In this document: positions 1 through 8,177 of the stretch, in pieces
Layout: the number at the start of each line of letters is the position of its first letter
How positions within the stretch are numbered: position 1 is the stretch's first letter
Assembly: GCF_004000435.1 (NCBI RefSeq)
Contig: NZ_RBVZ01000004.1
Coordinates: 124,001-188,000 of the forward strand
Length of the DNA stretch: 64,000 bases
Direction of reading: 5' to 3'
Source of the DNA: Alexandriicola marinus
Lineage (GTDB): Bacteria > Pseudomonadota > Alphaproteobacteria > Rhodobacterales > Rhodobacteraceae
Position numbers and translations under genes: made by a program
Notes under the pieces: generated by a model
Told to the model about the DNA's origin: nothing
What the model saw: only the letters and a program-made list of their open reading frames with translations
Databases searched by the model: none

Positions 1-155
1 AACGTCACGGTGAAATTGCCCAGCCGGTCGGTCTCGCCGGTGATGCCGTCGCGGGCAAGCTGCGCCGCGATGTGCCGGCGAACCCGATCCTCGTGGCCCG
101 CAAGGCCCGGGATGCACATCAGTTGCGATAGGTCCTCCTCCAGACGATCCAGCAT
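1..155 (-). CDS. M42-family metallopeptidase, N-terminal fragment (SgcX-like)
   Basis: Only the first 51 codons lie in the window, and the gene continues off the left edge. The N-terminus reads MLDRLEEDLSQLMCIPGLAGHEDRV and ends near DRLGNFTVT. The spaced SGHE/AGHEDRVR and D-x-LGN signatures are typical of the start of M42 aminopeptidase/endoglucanase-type enzymes (family knowledge). Its ATG overlaps the stop codon of the upstream BtpA-like gene (TGATG), so the two are probably translationally coupled. In E. coli the sgc operon also pairs an M42 protein (SgcX) with a BtpA-family protein (SgcQ), which supports the call. No catalytic residues are visible in the fragment. Confidence 0.65.
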   Translation of the reverse strand, partial: MLDRLEEDLSQLMCIPGLAGHEDRVRRHIAAQLARDGITGETDRLGNFTVT

Positions 156-967
156 CACTTGCCACCCCGTGCCGTGCGAACGAGGCTCATGAATTCGACG
201 GCCCGGTCCGGGTCGATCGCGTTCCAGGTATGGCCATCGACCTTGAGCGCCGAACCCACGACGCAACCGTCCGCGATCGCCAGAACATCCGCCACGGTCT
301 CGTGCTTGACGCCGGTATTCGCCATCACGGGCACGCTCGTGACCGCGCGTTTGACGGCCTCGAGATCCTCCATCCGGGCGGCCTCCCCGGTGATCTGGCC
401 CGAGACGAGCACCGCGTCGGGGATCGAGGAAAAGACGGCCGAGCGCGCCCGGTCGGCCAGCGGCCGCTGATCGAGCGAATGGGCGAATTCGGCGGATACG
501 TTATAGAGCATCGCCACGTCCTTCGCGCCCAGCCGGTTGCGATAACGCATCGCGGCGCCGGCATCGGGCGTCCATGGCCCCATGTCCGAGGCATAGGTGC
601 CGGTAAAGATTTCGCGCACGAAAGAGGCGCCCGTGGCGGCCGCAAGCGCGATGGTCGACATCGGATCCCACAGCACGTTGACCCCGAACGGCACCGTGAT
701 CTCGGAGCGCAGGGTGCCGATGATCGAGGCCATGGTCGCGGTCGAGGCGGTATCGACCTGAAACTCATAGGGCCGGTCGTTTTCGTTGCCGAACATCACC
801 GCGTCGAACCCCGCCGCCTGAAGGGCGGCGAGATCGCGGCGCGCCCCGTCGAGAAGCCCCTCGATCCCCGCCTCCGGGTCAAAAAGGGGGCTGCCCGGCA
901 GCGCCCCGATATGGACCATGCCGATCACGGGCTTTGCCGTGCCGAAAATCTCGTTGAACCGTTCCAT
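155..967 (-). CDS. BtpA/SgcQ-family TIM-barrel protein
   Basis: A 270-residue protein of the BtpA family. The clearest mark is GMVHIGALPGSP about 15 residues in, followed by barrel strands such as VPFGVNVLWDP, VPVMANTGV and CVVGSALK. Family members are known from cyanobacterial photosystem I biogenesis (BtpA) and from carbohydrate operons (SgcQ); the biochemical reaction is unsettled. The sugar-gene context favours the SgcQ type. The frame is open further upstream to an ATG at 1036, but that codon lies inside the operator palindrome. The ATG at 967 follows AAGGACAAGG and fits the family N-terminus better. It is divergent from the aldo-keto reductase gene and probably shares its GntR operator. 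Confidence 0.75.
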   Translation of the reverse strand: MERFNEIFGTAKPVIGMVHIGALPGSPLFDPEAGIEGLLDGARRDLAALQAAGFDAVMFGNENDRPYEFQVDTASTATMASIIGTLRSEITVPFGVNVLWDPMSTIALAAATGASFVREIFTGTYASDMGPWTPDAGAAMRYRNRLGAKDVAMLYNVSAEFAHSLDQRPLADRARSAVFSSIPDAVLVSGQITGEAARMEDLEAVKRAVTSVPVMANTGVKHETVADVLAIADGCVVGSALKVDGHTWNAIDPDRAVEFMSLVRTARGGK

Positions 968-1016
968 GTGTTCTGCCTTGTCCTTCGAATTCTGTGTCAG
1001 CCTACTGCCAAAGCCG

Positions 1017-1045
1017 TTGGCCCCCAAGCGTTTCATGCTAGCATG
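1017..1045 (+). promoter_or_regulatory. Promoter with GntR-type operator palindrome for the aldo-keto reductase operon
   Basis: A -35-like TTGGCC at 1017-1022 and a -10-like TAGCAT at 1039-1044 are 16 bp apart. A perfect 12 bp palindrome, CATGCTAGCATG, at 1034-1045 covers the -10. Nearly the same element (CATGCTAGAATG) sits over the -10 of the FCD-GntR gene at 5561-5572. The arrangement implies repression by occlusion, and the same site may control the divergent BtpA-like gene. Binding by the local GntR protein is inferred. Confidence 0.6.
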
Positions 1046-1069
1046 TCAGTCAAATGGAGGGAGGACGCC

Positions 1070-2098
1070 ATGGAAATCAGACGCCGACATTGGGACAGGC
1101 ATGGCACGGGCGGGCTGAGCTTTACCGAACTGGGCTTTGGCACCGCACCGCTGGGCAATCTCTACCGCGCGATTTCGGACGACGAGGCCGATGCGATCCT
1201 CGCCCGCGCGTGGGACGCAGGCATCCGCTATTTTGACACCGCGCCGCTTTACGGGCTGGGCCTGTCCGAGACGCGGCTGAACCGGTTCCTGCGCGACAAG
1301 CCGCGCGACGACTACGTGCTGTCGACCAAGGTGGGCCGCATCCTCAGGGCCACCAGCCCCGACAAGCGCGACGGGTTCGGCAAGTGGTTCGACGTGCCCG
1401 CCCGCAACGAGGTCTATGATTATGGCTATGACGCGGTCATGCGCAGCCTCGAATTCTCGCTCGAGCGGCTGGGGACACATCGGGTCGATATCCTCTATGG
1501 CCACGATCTGGATCTGACCAACCACGGCAGCCGCGACGCGCTGGACGCGCGGATGACGGAATTCCTCGAAGGCGGGCATGAGGCGCTGGTCAAGCTGCGC
1601 TCCGAAGGGGTGATCGGCGCCTTCGGCCTTGGCGTGAACGAATGGCAGCCCTGCAAATGGCTGGCCGAACGAGGCGATCCGGACATCTTCCTTCTGGCGG
1701 GGCGCTATACGCTTCTGGAACAGGCCTCGCTTGATACGATGATGCCCCTGTGCGTGGAAAAGGGCATCGGCGTCGTGATCGGCGGGCCCTACAATTCGGG
1801 CATTCTTGCCACCGGGCCGCGACCGGGCGCCTATTACAACTACGACCCCGCTCCGCAGGAGGTGCTCGATCGCGTCGCAAAGATCGAGGCGGCCTGCACC
1901 CGGCACGGGGTTCGTCTTGTGGATGCCGCTTTCCAGTTCCCGCTTCGTCATCCGGCGGTCGTTTCGATCATTCCCGGTGGTCAGTCGGTCGACGAGATGG
2001 CAAGCAACCTGAAGGCTTTGAACGCCGAAATCCCCGCCCAGCTTTGGGCAGACCTGAAATCCGAGGGGCTTTTGCACCCCGATGCACCGGTGGAATAA
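1070..2098 (+). CDS. Aldo/keto reductase (aldose/L-fucose 1-dehydrogenase type)
   Basis: A 342-residue AKR-fold oxidoreductase. N-terminal LGFGTAPLGNLY is followed by the catalytic-tetrad regions: IRYFDTAPLYGLGLSE (Asp and Tyr), LSTKVG (Lys) and ILYGHDLD (His). The C-terminal IIPGGQS segment resembles the cofactor-binding loop. Sequence style matches the D-threo-aldose/L-fucose dehydrogenase and pyridoxal dehydrogenase branch. With the lactonase immediately downstream it probably oxidises a sugar to a sugar lactone using NAD(P). The start at 1070 has GGAGGGAGGACGCC in front. The exact sugar is not decidable from sequence. Confidence 0.82.
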   Translation: MEIRRRHWDRHGTGGLSFTELGFGTAPLGNLYRAISDDEADAILARAWDAGIRYFDTAPLYGLGLSETRLNRFLRDKPRDDYVLSTKVGRILRATSPDKRDGFGKWFDVPARNEVYDYGYDAVMRSLEFSLERLGTHRVDILYGHDLDLTNHGSRDALDARMTEFLEGGHEALVKLRSEGVIGAFGLGVNEWQPCKWLAERGDPDIFLLAGRYTLLEQASLDTMMPLCVEKGIGVVIGGPYNSGILATGPRPGAYYNYDPAPQEVLDRVAKIEAACTRHGVRLVDAAFQFPLRHPAVVSIIPGGQSVDEMASNLKALNAEIPAQLWADLKSEGLLHPDAPVE

Positions 2099-2102
2099 GA
2101 TC

Positions 2103-2948
2103 ATGAAGATCGACGCACATCACCATCTCTGGCAGCCCGCGCGCGGCGATTACGACTGGATGCCGATGGACAACGAGATCCTCGCGCGCCCCTATTTCCC
2201 GCCCGATTACCTCGCCGTGGCCGAGGCCGCGGGGATTGAACGATCCGTCATCGTGCAGGCCGCCGCCACGACGGCCGAGACCGAATACATGTTGGGCCTT
2301 GCCGATGCGACCGACATGATCGCGGCCGTGGTCGGCTGGATCGATTTCGAGGATCCCTCCCAGATCGAGACGCTGGCGCGGTTCGCCGGGCATCCGAAGT
2401 TTCGCGGCGTGCGGCCCATGATCCAGGATATCCCGGACGTGGACTGGATGCTGCGCGAGGATGTCCAATGGGCCTTCGAGGCGGTGTCCGAACTCGGGCT
2501 GACCTTCGATGCGCTGGGATTTCCCCGGCATCTGGAGAATTTCCACACGATCCTGACCCGCTATCCCGAAATGCAGACCGTGATCGATCACTGCATGAAA
2601 CCGCAGATCACCGACCCCGGCGGGTTTGATCACTGGGCCGCCGGAATGACGCGGCTGGCCACGGATACCGAGGCCTGCGTCAAATTTTCGGGCCTTGTGA
2701 CCGAGGCGGCCGAAGACTGGACCATCGACCAGCTGCGCCCCTATGCAGAGCTTCTGTTCGAGGCCTTCGGACCCGACCGGATCATGTGGGGATCTGACTG
2801 GCCCGTGGTGCGGCTGCGGGCGGAATACGATCGCTGGTATGCGGCCGCCGAGGAGCTGACCCGACCGCTGGGCGCAGAGGCTCAGGCCCGGATTTTCGGC
2901 GGCACCGCGCGCGAATTCTACGAGATCGGGGTGTCGGTCTCGCTCTGA
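2103..2948 (+). CDS. Amidohydrolase family 2, L-fuconolactonase-like lactonase
   Basis: A 281-residue metal-dependent hydrolase. The start is MKIDAHHHLWQP (metal-binding His pair), with FRGVRPMIQD, TVIDHCMKP and MWGSDWPV typical of the COG3618 fuconolactonase/rhamnonolactonase group. It probably opens the lactone made by the aldo-keto reductase, whose stop lies 4 bp upstream. An in-frame ATG at 2103 was preferred to one at 2082 because the protein family begins with the DAHHHLW block. Its last 31 bp overlap the convergent kinase gene. Substrate is inferred from context and could be another aldonolactone. Confidence 0.8.
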   Translation: MKIDAHHHLWQPARGDYDWMPMDNEILARPYFPPDYLAVAEAAGIERSVIVQAAATTAETEYMLGLADATDMIAAVVGWIDFEDPSQIETLARFAGHPKFRGVRPMIQDIPDVDWMLREDVQWAFEAVSELGLTFDALGFPRHLENFHTILTRYPEMQTVIDHCMKPQITDPGGFDHWAAGMTRLATDTEACVKFSGLVTEAAEDWTIDQLRPYAELLFEAFGPDRIMWGSDWPVVRLRAEYDRWYAAAEELTRPLGAEAQARIFGGTAREFYEIGVSVSL

Positions 2949-3817
2949 AACCGGACGACATCGGTGGCGCGGAGCCTGCCCCGCGCCGCGACCGGCGTCG
3001 AGACATGGAGCGCGGCGGCCGCCTGCGCGAAATCGCAGGCCTCCGTCAGCGGAGCGCCTGCCACGAGCCGCGCGGCCAGCGCCCCGCAGAACCTGTCGCC
3101 CGCCCCGTGGGTCGAGATCACGTCGACCACGTGGCCGGGCATCGCAAAGGGTCCGTCAGGCCCCAAACCACAAAGCCCATCCGCACCCAGCGTGATGATG
3201 ACATTGCCCGGCCCCCTGCCCTTGAGATCGGTGGCCAGCGCCTCGGGCGCGGCCTCCCGACCGGCGAGCATCGCGGCCTCGACCCGGTTCACGACAAGGA
3301 TGTCGACGCGGGCCATCAGTTCTGGCGGGACGTCACGCGCGGGGGCGGCGTTCAGCATCAGCCGGACACCCTCAGGCAACCGCGCCGCAATCTCCACATT
3401 GGCCGCCGCCGAAATCTCGTTCTGAAGCATGAGCAGCCGCAGGTCGGGCGGCAACTGGACCGCGCCGCCATCCAGCGACTGGTTCGCCCCCGAGACGACG
3501 ACGGCACAGTAATCCCCCGCCGCATCCACGATCGCAACGCTCATGCCCGTGGCGCCGTCGATCTGGACAACAGCCGACCTGTCGACCCCGGCCTCATCCA
3601 GCGCGGCAAGGATGGGTGCCGCGAAATCGTCGCGCCCCACATGGCCTGCCATGCGCACAACCGCGCCCATATGGGCGGCGGCGACGGCCTGATTTCCGCC
3701 CTTGCCGCCAAAGACATAGCCCACGTCCGAGCCCATGAGCGTCTCGTCCCTGGCCGGCAGATAGGGCGCGCGGACCACCACATCGAGGTGGAGAGAGCCC
3801 GCGACGAGAATGCTCAC
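2918..3817 (-). CDS. PfkB-family carbohydrate kinase (ribokinase-like)
   Basis: A 299-residue PfkB/ribokinase fold kinase. The N-terminus MSILVAGSLHLDVVV is the usual first strand, GGKGGNQAVAAAHMGA is the PfkB signature 1 region, and STHGAGDRFCG near residue 240 is signature 2 with the catalytic Asp. It should phosphorylate a sugar or sugar acid with ATP. The gene overlaps the upstream barrel-protein gene by 4 bp (ATGA), so the two are co-transcribed. It may be read from the GntR promoter at 5.56 kb. The substrate is not recognisable. Confidence 0.82.
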   Translation of the reverse strand: MSILVAGSLHLDVVVRAPYLPARDETLMGSDVGYVFGGKGGNQAVAAAHMGAVVRMAGHVGRDDFAAPILAALDEAGVDRSAVVQIDGATGMSVAIVDAAGDYCAVVVSGANQSLDGGAVQLPPDLRLLMLQNEISAAANVEIAARLPEGVRLMLNAAPARDVPPELMARVDILVVNRVEAAMLAGREAAPEALATDLKGRGPGNVIITLGADGLCGLGPDGPFAMPGHVVDVISTHGAGDRFCGALAARLVAGAPLTEACDFAQAAAALHVSTPVAARGRLRATDVVRFQSETDTPIS

Positions 3818-4800
3818 GCGTCGGCCCCGTAAAGGGCGCGACCCACGATCCGCTGGCTCGTGGCGGCATCCTGCCGGGCGATCGCAGCGGCCAGTTCGGG
3901 ATCATCGGCCAGCCCTTCGGCCACCTCGCGCAGCCTTTCGGTCAGCGCGAGGTTGGTGCGGGCCTCCTCGATCGGGTTCAGGCCGCCGTGATCGGGGAAG
4001 GTGTCGAAATAGATCGCGCCGTCATAGCCCATCCGCGCGATTTCCACGAACAGCTCGACCGTGGCGATGGCATGGACCGTGCCCACCATCAGCCCGTCAT
4101 CCCGCTTGCCGTAGCCGTCATTCAGATGCACCCCCATCAGCCGCGCGTGGCGCGACACAAGATGCGCAGAGTGGGCTGGCATCTCGTCGGCATACAGAAG
4201 ATGCGCGAAATCGAGCGTCACGCCGATGTTGGGCCGGTCGGCCTCGCGCACGGCCAGAAGCGTGTGCCCGATGTCGGGCATCAGGGCAAAGGCGCGGGGC
4301 TCGTTCGGTTTGTACTCGATCGCTATGTCGACGTCGGGCGCATGATCGGCCACTTCGCGCAGGGCGGCGATCGTATCGTCCCACAGCCGCGCGTAATTCC
4401 CCTGAAAGGCATAGTCGAACCCGTCCTGCCCCATCCAGAGCGTCATGAGGCTACCGCCCATGGCCTGAAGAGCGTCGATGCCGCGCCGCGTTTCGTCGAT
4501 GGCAGCCTGCCGCACGGCCGCGTCGGGATTGGTGAAGGCACCCAGCCGATACCCGGGATTGGTGTAATACCGCATCGCGAGACCGTTCAGCACCATGCCC
4601 GCATCGGCCAGCATCGCCGACAAGTCGGTCGGGGAAAGACCTTCGAAATGGTCGGGATAGTTCAGATCGGCCGCGTTCAGCCCACCCACCTGCCCTGCCG
4701 CGGCGATCATGTCGGCGATGCCGGGCCGGTCAGGCAACCCGGGCGCGAGCTTGAACGCATTGAGCCGCGCGGCATAGCGGTGTCGGTTCGGTCGGGTCAT
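3814..4800 (-). CDS. Xylose-isomerase-like TIM-barrel sugar isomerase/epimerase
   Basis: A 328-residue AP-endonuclease-2/xylose-isomerase-like barrel. Metal-site strands visible are IAIEYKPNEPRA (Glu), IGVTLDFAHLLY (Asp, His), LMGVHLNDGYGKRDDG (His, Asp) and IYFDTFPD. Family members isomerise or epimerise sugars or keto-sugar phosphates with a divalent metal. It sits between the GntR repressor gene (20 bp upstream) and the PfkB kinase (4 bp overlap), so it probably feeds the kinase. The specific reaction is unknown. Confidence 0.72.
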   Translation of the reverse strand: MTRPNRHRYAARLNAFKLAPGLPDRPGIADMIAAAGQVGGLNAADLNYPDHFEGLSPTDLSAMLADAGMVLNGLAMRYYTNPGYRLGAFTNPDAAVRQAAIDETRRGIDALQAMGGSLMTLWMGQDGFDYAFQGNYARLWDDTIAALREVADHAPDVDIAIEYKPNEPRAFALMPDIGHTLLAVREADRPNIGVTLDFAHLLYADEMPAHSAHLVSRHARLMGVHLNDGYGKRDDGLMVGTVHAIATVELFVEIARMGYDGAIYFDTFPDHGGLNPIEEARTNLALTERLREVAEGLADDPELAAAIARQDAATSQRIVGRALYGADA

Positions 4801-4820
4801 GGATAATCCTCAAACAGCCC

Positions 4821-5528
4821 TCAATCGGGGTCGAACAATTCCGGCCGCTCTTTCTCGAGAGGCTCGATATAGGCCAGCAGCTGGCGCAAATGGTGCCCCA
4901 TCGCGGCCCGCGATGCCACGGGATCACGCGACGACAGGGCATCGTGGATGGCCCAGTGTTCGACCAGCGTTTCGCCGACACGGCCCCTGACGGGAACCAC
5001 CTGCTTGCGCGCCCGATCCACATGGACCCATGCCGTTTCCGCAACGGACTGAAGCTTGCGAAACCCCGTGGAGGCAAGGATCAGCGCATGGAATTCACGA
5101 TCCAGTCCGTAGAACCCCCCGTGATCGGCCTCGGCCACCATGATCTCCTGCAGCTTGAGATTGCGCCGAAGTAGGGCCAGCTGTTCGTCCGTGATCCGGG
5201 AAGCGAGGTATTCGGCCGCCGAGCTTTCGATCGCCTCGCGCAGGAATGCGCCCTCGCGGATTTCGACCATCGAGAACAGCGACACGAATGTGCCGGCCTG
5301 AGGCACGACGCGGACCAGACCTTCGGTCGCAAGCCGGGCGATCGCCTCGGACACGGGCGAACGCGAGACGCCAAGTGTCTCGCAGATCTCGCTTTTCCGC
5401 ATGGCCTGTCCGGGCAGGTAGGTCAGGTCGAGGATCGCCGCACGCAAGCTTTGATAGGTGCGCTGTGCCATCGAGCCCTCGAACCTGTCCAGAGGCTGAA
5501 GCGCAGGAGGTAACGGCTGGTTCGACAT
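4821..5528 (-). CDS. GntR-family transcriptional regulator, FCD (FadR) subgroup
   Basis: A 235-residue repressor. The winged-helix domain is at about residues 20-90 (YQSLRAAILDLTYLPGQ, LGVSRSPVSEAIARLATEGLV), followed by an all-helical FCD ligand domain (LREAIESSAAEYLA, REFHALILASTG, HWAIHDAL). FCD ligands are usually small organic or sugar acids bound at a metal site. It lies 20 bp upstream of the barrel-protein/kinase pair, and its own promoter carries the CATGCTAGAATG operator, so it probably represses itself, its downstream genes and the divergent 1 kb promoters. Confidence 0.88.
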   Translation of the reverse strand: MSNQPLPPALQPLDRFEGSMAQRTYQSLRAAILDLTYLPGQAMRKSEICETLGVSRSPVSEAIARLATEGLVRVVPQAGTFVSLFSMVEIREGAFLREAIESSAAEYLASRITDEQLALLRRNLKLQEIMVAEADHGGFYGLDREFHALILASTGFRKLQSVAETAWVHVDRARKQVVPVRGRVGETLVEHWAIHDALSSRDPVASRAAMGHHLRQLLAYIEPLEKERPELFDPD

Positions 5529-5560
5529 TTCGGCGCGCGGCCCCCGCTGGAAGAGAGTGG

Positions 5561-5590
5561 CATGCTAGAATGTTAGGAAATGTCGGGCAA
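5561..5590 (-). promoter_or_regulatory. GntR promoter with overlapping CATGCTAGAATG operator
   Basis: Read on the minus strand, TTGCCC (5590-5585) and TAGCAT (5567-5562) are separated by 17 bp. The -10 lies inside CATGCTAGAATG (5561-5572), an 11/12 match to the perfect palindrome at 1034-1045. The same TAGCAT -10 is embedded in both palindromes, so the two promoters are built the same way. This suggests autorepression. Confidence 0.58.
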
Positions 5591-5620
5591 ACAAGCAATC
5601 CTGACGATTCGCAGCCGCCG

Positions 5621-6388
5621 TCAGAACTGCGGCTTCCGTCCGGCCAGAAAGGCCTCGCGTCCTTCGTGGAAATCGCGGCCCTCGAAAAGAGCATCGAACG
5701 CGCCTCGATCGGGAAGCGTCCAGGGGTGCGCCAGCCCGTCGATCGTCTGCTTGATGACCTCGAGCGAGGCGGGCGACCGATCGCAGAGCGTTTCGGCATA
5801 ACGCATCGCATCGGCCAGCGGGTCCGCCTCTTCGGACACGAAATCCACGAGGCCGATCCGAAGGGCCTCGTCCGGCTCGAGAAGACGGGCGGAATAGAGG
5901 ATGTCCTTCGCACGCGCGGGCCCCACGATACGAACAAGTTGCCAGGTATCCTCGGGCGACAGCGCAATGCCCAGCCGGGATGGCGTGATCCCCAGACGGG
6001 CGGTTGATCCCGCAAAGCGCAGATCGGCGGCCAGTGCCATGCCGCAGCCGCCGCCGATGCAGGGCCCGGAAATCGCGGCCAGCACCGGTACCTTCAATTC
6101 GGCAAGGCGGGCCTGCGCGCGGCGGAACAGGGCGTTATAGGCAGAGGTGCGTTCGGGCGTGGCAAAGACCTCGGCGAATTCTGCGATATCGGCGCCTGCG
6201 GAAAAGCAATCGGGACCGCCGGTCAGAATGACGACCCGCACCGCGTCATCGGCATCGAGGGCATCACAGAAGGTGATCAGCGCCGCCCACATCTCGGCGG
6301 TCATCGCATTGCGCGACGCGGGCGCATTTATGCGAATGCGGCTGATACGCCCGATCTCGAGCGACATGCGCCCACCCGCAAGTTCCAT
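5621..6388 (-). CDS. Enoyl-CoA hydratase/isomerase family protein
   Basis: A 255-residue crotonase-fold protein. CFSAGADIAEF provides the first oxyanion-hole segment, and GPCIGGGCGMALAADLRFA the second with its GGG turn. ARLGITPSRLGI and a C-terminal EGREAFLAGRKPQF tail are also typical. It hydrates or isomerises an acyl-CoA. The open frame extends far upstream, but the ATG at 6388 follows GGGCAGGGGG and places the family N-terminus correctly; an alternative is the ATG at 6367. It stands 92 bp upstream of the GntR gene, with no obvious pathway partner. Confidence 0.8.
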   Translation of the reverse strand: MELAGGRMSLEIGRISRIRINAPASRNAMTAEMWAALITFCDALDADDAVRVVILTGGPDCFSAGADIAEFAEVFATPERTSAYNALFRRAQARLAELKVPVLAAISGPCIGGGCGMALAADLRFAGSTARLGITPSRLGIALSPEDTWQLVRIVGPARAKDILYSARLLEPDEALRIGLVDFVSEEADPLADAMRYAETLCDRSPASLEVIKQTIDGLAHPWTLPDRGAFDALFEGRDFHEGREAFLAGRKPQF

Positions 6389-6970
6389 GCGACCCCCTGC
6401 CCGACTTTGAGTTGCGGTATCCTTAGCAATCTTTGGTCGCGGGACAACCACCACAAGGCGCCCGCCCCCCGGCGAATCAGGGGCCGGCAGGAGGAACCTG
6501 TGCAACCGGGTTCGGGCAGAATGCAACCTTGGAGTGTGCAACTGGGCGCAATGCCCGGATATTCGACACATGCTCCCAAGCCGGGCCGAACGACCTGTGT
6601 GCGGACATTCGGCATAAGCAAAACCGCAAGTCGAGATGTTGGATTTGGTATGAAAATCACCGTTGCCACAAATGCTTGGCAAGTTAGTGCGTTCGGCCTC
6701 AGTCCATCCCGAACCAATCGACTGGCCCCGCATCCGGTCCCTTCGCGCGCCCCATGGCCACACCGCAAACCGACATGAAATCGCGTTCTGTCTTGACTGA
6801 CGCGGCGTTTGCCCAATGCTTCTGGTCTTATTTTAAAGGGTACAGAGCTTCCAGTTCGTCGCACAATTACAGCGATCCGATCCAAAGCAATATTGCAGGG
6901 GCCTCGTCCGAGGTCCGTGAATTCCGATGGTCGGCCAATCTGACCACAACAGGAATGAGGAGTCGGTTTG
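6389..6970. other. Gene-free interval, locally AT-richer
   Basis: About 580 bp separate the divergent hydratase and VCBS-repeat genes. Short open frames here lack ribosome-binding sites and family features. The right part (about 6,790-6,900) is noticeably AT-richer than the surroundings, with TTATTTTAAAGGG near 6,829. A weak -35-like TTGACT lies at 6794-6799 without a convincing -10. It probably holds the promoters of both flanking genes. I see no RNA gene. Confidence 0.5.
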
Positions 6971-8146
6971 ATGCCAGTCCACTCGTTTCATGAAGACCTG
7001 TCGCAAGATTTCGAATTCGACGATGACGTGACCGCAGCCGTCACGATTGACCCTCCACGCGACACTTCCGCGCCGATTTCAGCAAGCCAAAGCGCCCTCC
7101 AGGAGGCCTTCCACACGCAGGCGCAGGCAGAACGCGAGGTCGATCCCTCAATCCCCGAGACGCCGACGCCAAGCGCATTCGAGATTGCGGCGGGTCTGCT
7201 GGACGATATGCGCGTCGAAACGGTCAAGACACAGGAGGTACGGGTTCTGGCCTCGGGCGGCACCTTCGAGCGTTATAACGGGGTGGATCCTTTCGAGGAC
7301 ATTTTCCTGGGCGATTTCCTCAGCCCCGTCTTCCTCGACATGAACGGAGACGGCGCCCTCGATCTGGTAACCGGTGCCGCACTTGGACTGATCGTGATCT
7401 ATCAGGGCAGAGCGGATGGCACCTTCGGAACATGGGAGGGCGACAATCCATTCGCCGATATCCAGGTCGGAAATTTCGCGGCCCCCGCCTTAGTCGATCT
7501 CGATCGCGACGGCGATCTTGATCTGGTGGTGGGCGCGCAGGACGGGACCGTCACCGCATTCCGAAACGGGTCGATCGGCGCCCCGGGCGATTTCGTGACG
7601 ACCAACTCGACATTTCCTCTGGGCAATATCGATGCGGGCACGGGCGCAGCCCCGGCATTCATCGATCTGGATGGCGATGGCGATCAGGACATGGTCGTCG
7701 GCAACGGGGCCGGCCCGATGATAACCTACCGCAACGGCGGCAATGGTTGGTCGGGCCAGTTCAGCCTATGGGGCGATGACGATCCCTTCGCATCCCTCGC
7801 GGTGGATGAAGGGAGCACACCGACATTCGTCGACCTCGATCTCGACGGCGATCTCGACCTCGTGGTGGGCACGCGGTTCGGCGAAATGATCTCCTTCATC
7901 AACGGCGGCAATGGCTGGAGCGGCAATTTCCGCGCCTGGGGCGACAACGACCCGTTCCAGGACGTCAATGTGGGCCAGCGCAGCGCGCCCACCTTTGCCG
8001 ATCTCGATAATGACGGCGATCTCGATATGGTGACGGGCGCCGGATATGACGGCTTGGTCATCTACGAGAACGTCTCGGGCGAAGCCGGCAGATACGATTT
8101 CGCGGCCCCCCAGAGTTATCAGGGAACGGACGAGTTTCTGATCTGA
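6971..8146 (+). CDS. FG-GAP/VCBS-repeat beta-propeller-like protein without signal peptide
   Basis: A 391-residue protein. An acidic N-terminal 100 residues without hydrophobic stretch is followed by five repeats of about 60 residues. Each has a calcium-loop core of the form D-x-D-x-D-G-D-x-D-(L/M)-V-x-G, for example DLDRDGDLDLVVG and DLDNDGDLDMVTG. Several repeats also share a W-G-D-(D/N)-(D/N)-P-F linker. Such repeats bind calcium and mediate adhesion or recognition in secreted proteins. The lack of a signal peptide would fit type I secretion or a cytoplasmic role. The ATG at 6971 follows GAGGAG at 8 bp. Function is unknown. Confidence 0.75.
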   Translation: MPVHSFHEDLSQDFEFDDDVTAAVTIDPPRDTSAPISASQSALQEAFHTQAQAEREVDPSIPETPTPSAFEIAAGLLDDMRVETVKTQEVRVLASGGTFERYNGVDPFEDIFLGDFLSPVFLDMNGDGALDLVTGAALGLIVIYQGRADGTFGTWEGDNPFADIQVGNFAAPALVDLDRDGDLDLVVGAQDGTVTAFRNGSIGAPGDFVTTNSTFPLGNIDAGTGAAPAFIDLDGDGDQDMVVGNGAGPMITYRNGGNGWSGQFSLWGDDDPFASLAVDEGSTPTFVDLDLDGDLDLVVGTRFGEMISFINGGNGWSGNFRAWGDNDPFQDVNVGQRSAPTFADLDNDGDLDMVTGAGYDGLVIYENVSGEAGRYDFAAPQSYQGTDEFLI

Positions 8147-8177
8147 CGACCTGACCGGAACGCAACGCGAGGTCGTC
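8145..8177. terminator. Hairpin between convergent genes, likely bidirectional terminator
   Basis: A perfect 8 bp inverted repeat, GACGACCT (8145-8152) and AGGTCGTC (8170-8177), spans the whole gap between the stop codons of the VCBS gene and the FkbM gene. There is no T-run on either side, so it would be a weak intrinsic terminator or an mRNA 3'-end stabiliser. Confidence 0.45.

Noticed and set aside
968-1036. Upstream start at 1036 for the BtpA-like protein
   Set aside because: The ATG lies inside the operator palindrome and adds 23 residues not seen in the family; the 967 ATG has a ribosome-binding site.
6407-6778. 123-codon open frame in the gap before the VCBS-repeat gene
   Set aside because: No ribosome-binding site, no family pattern, Pro/Arg/Ser-rich translation; treated as non-coding.
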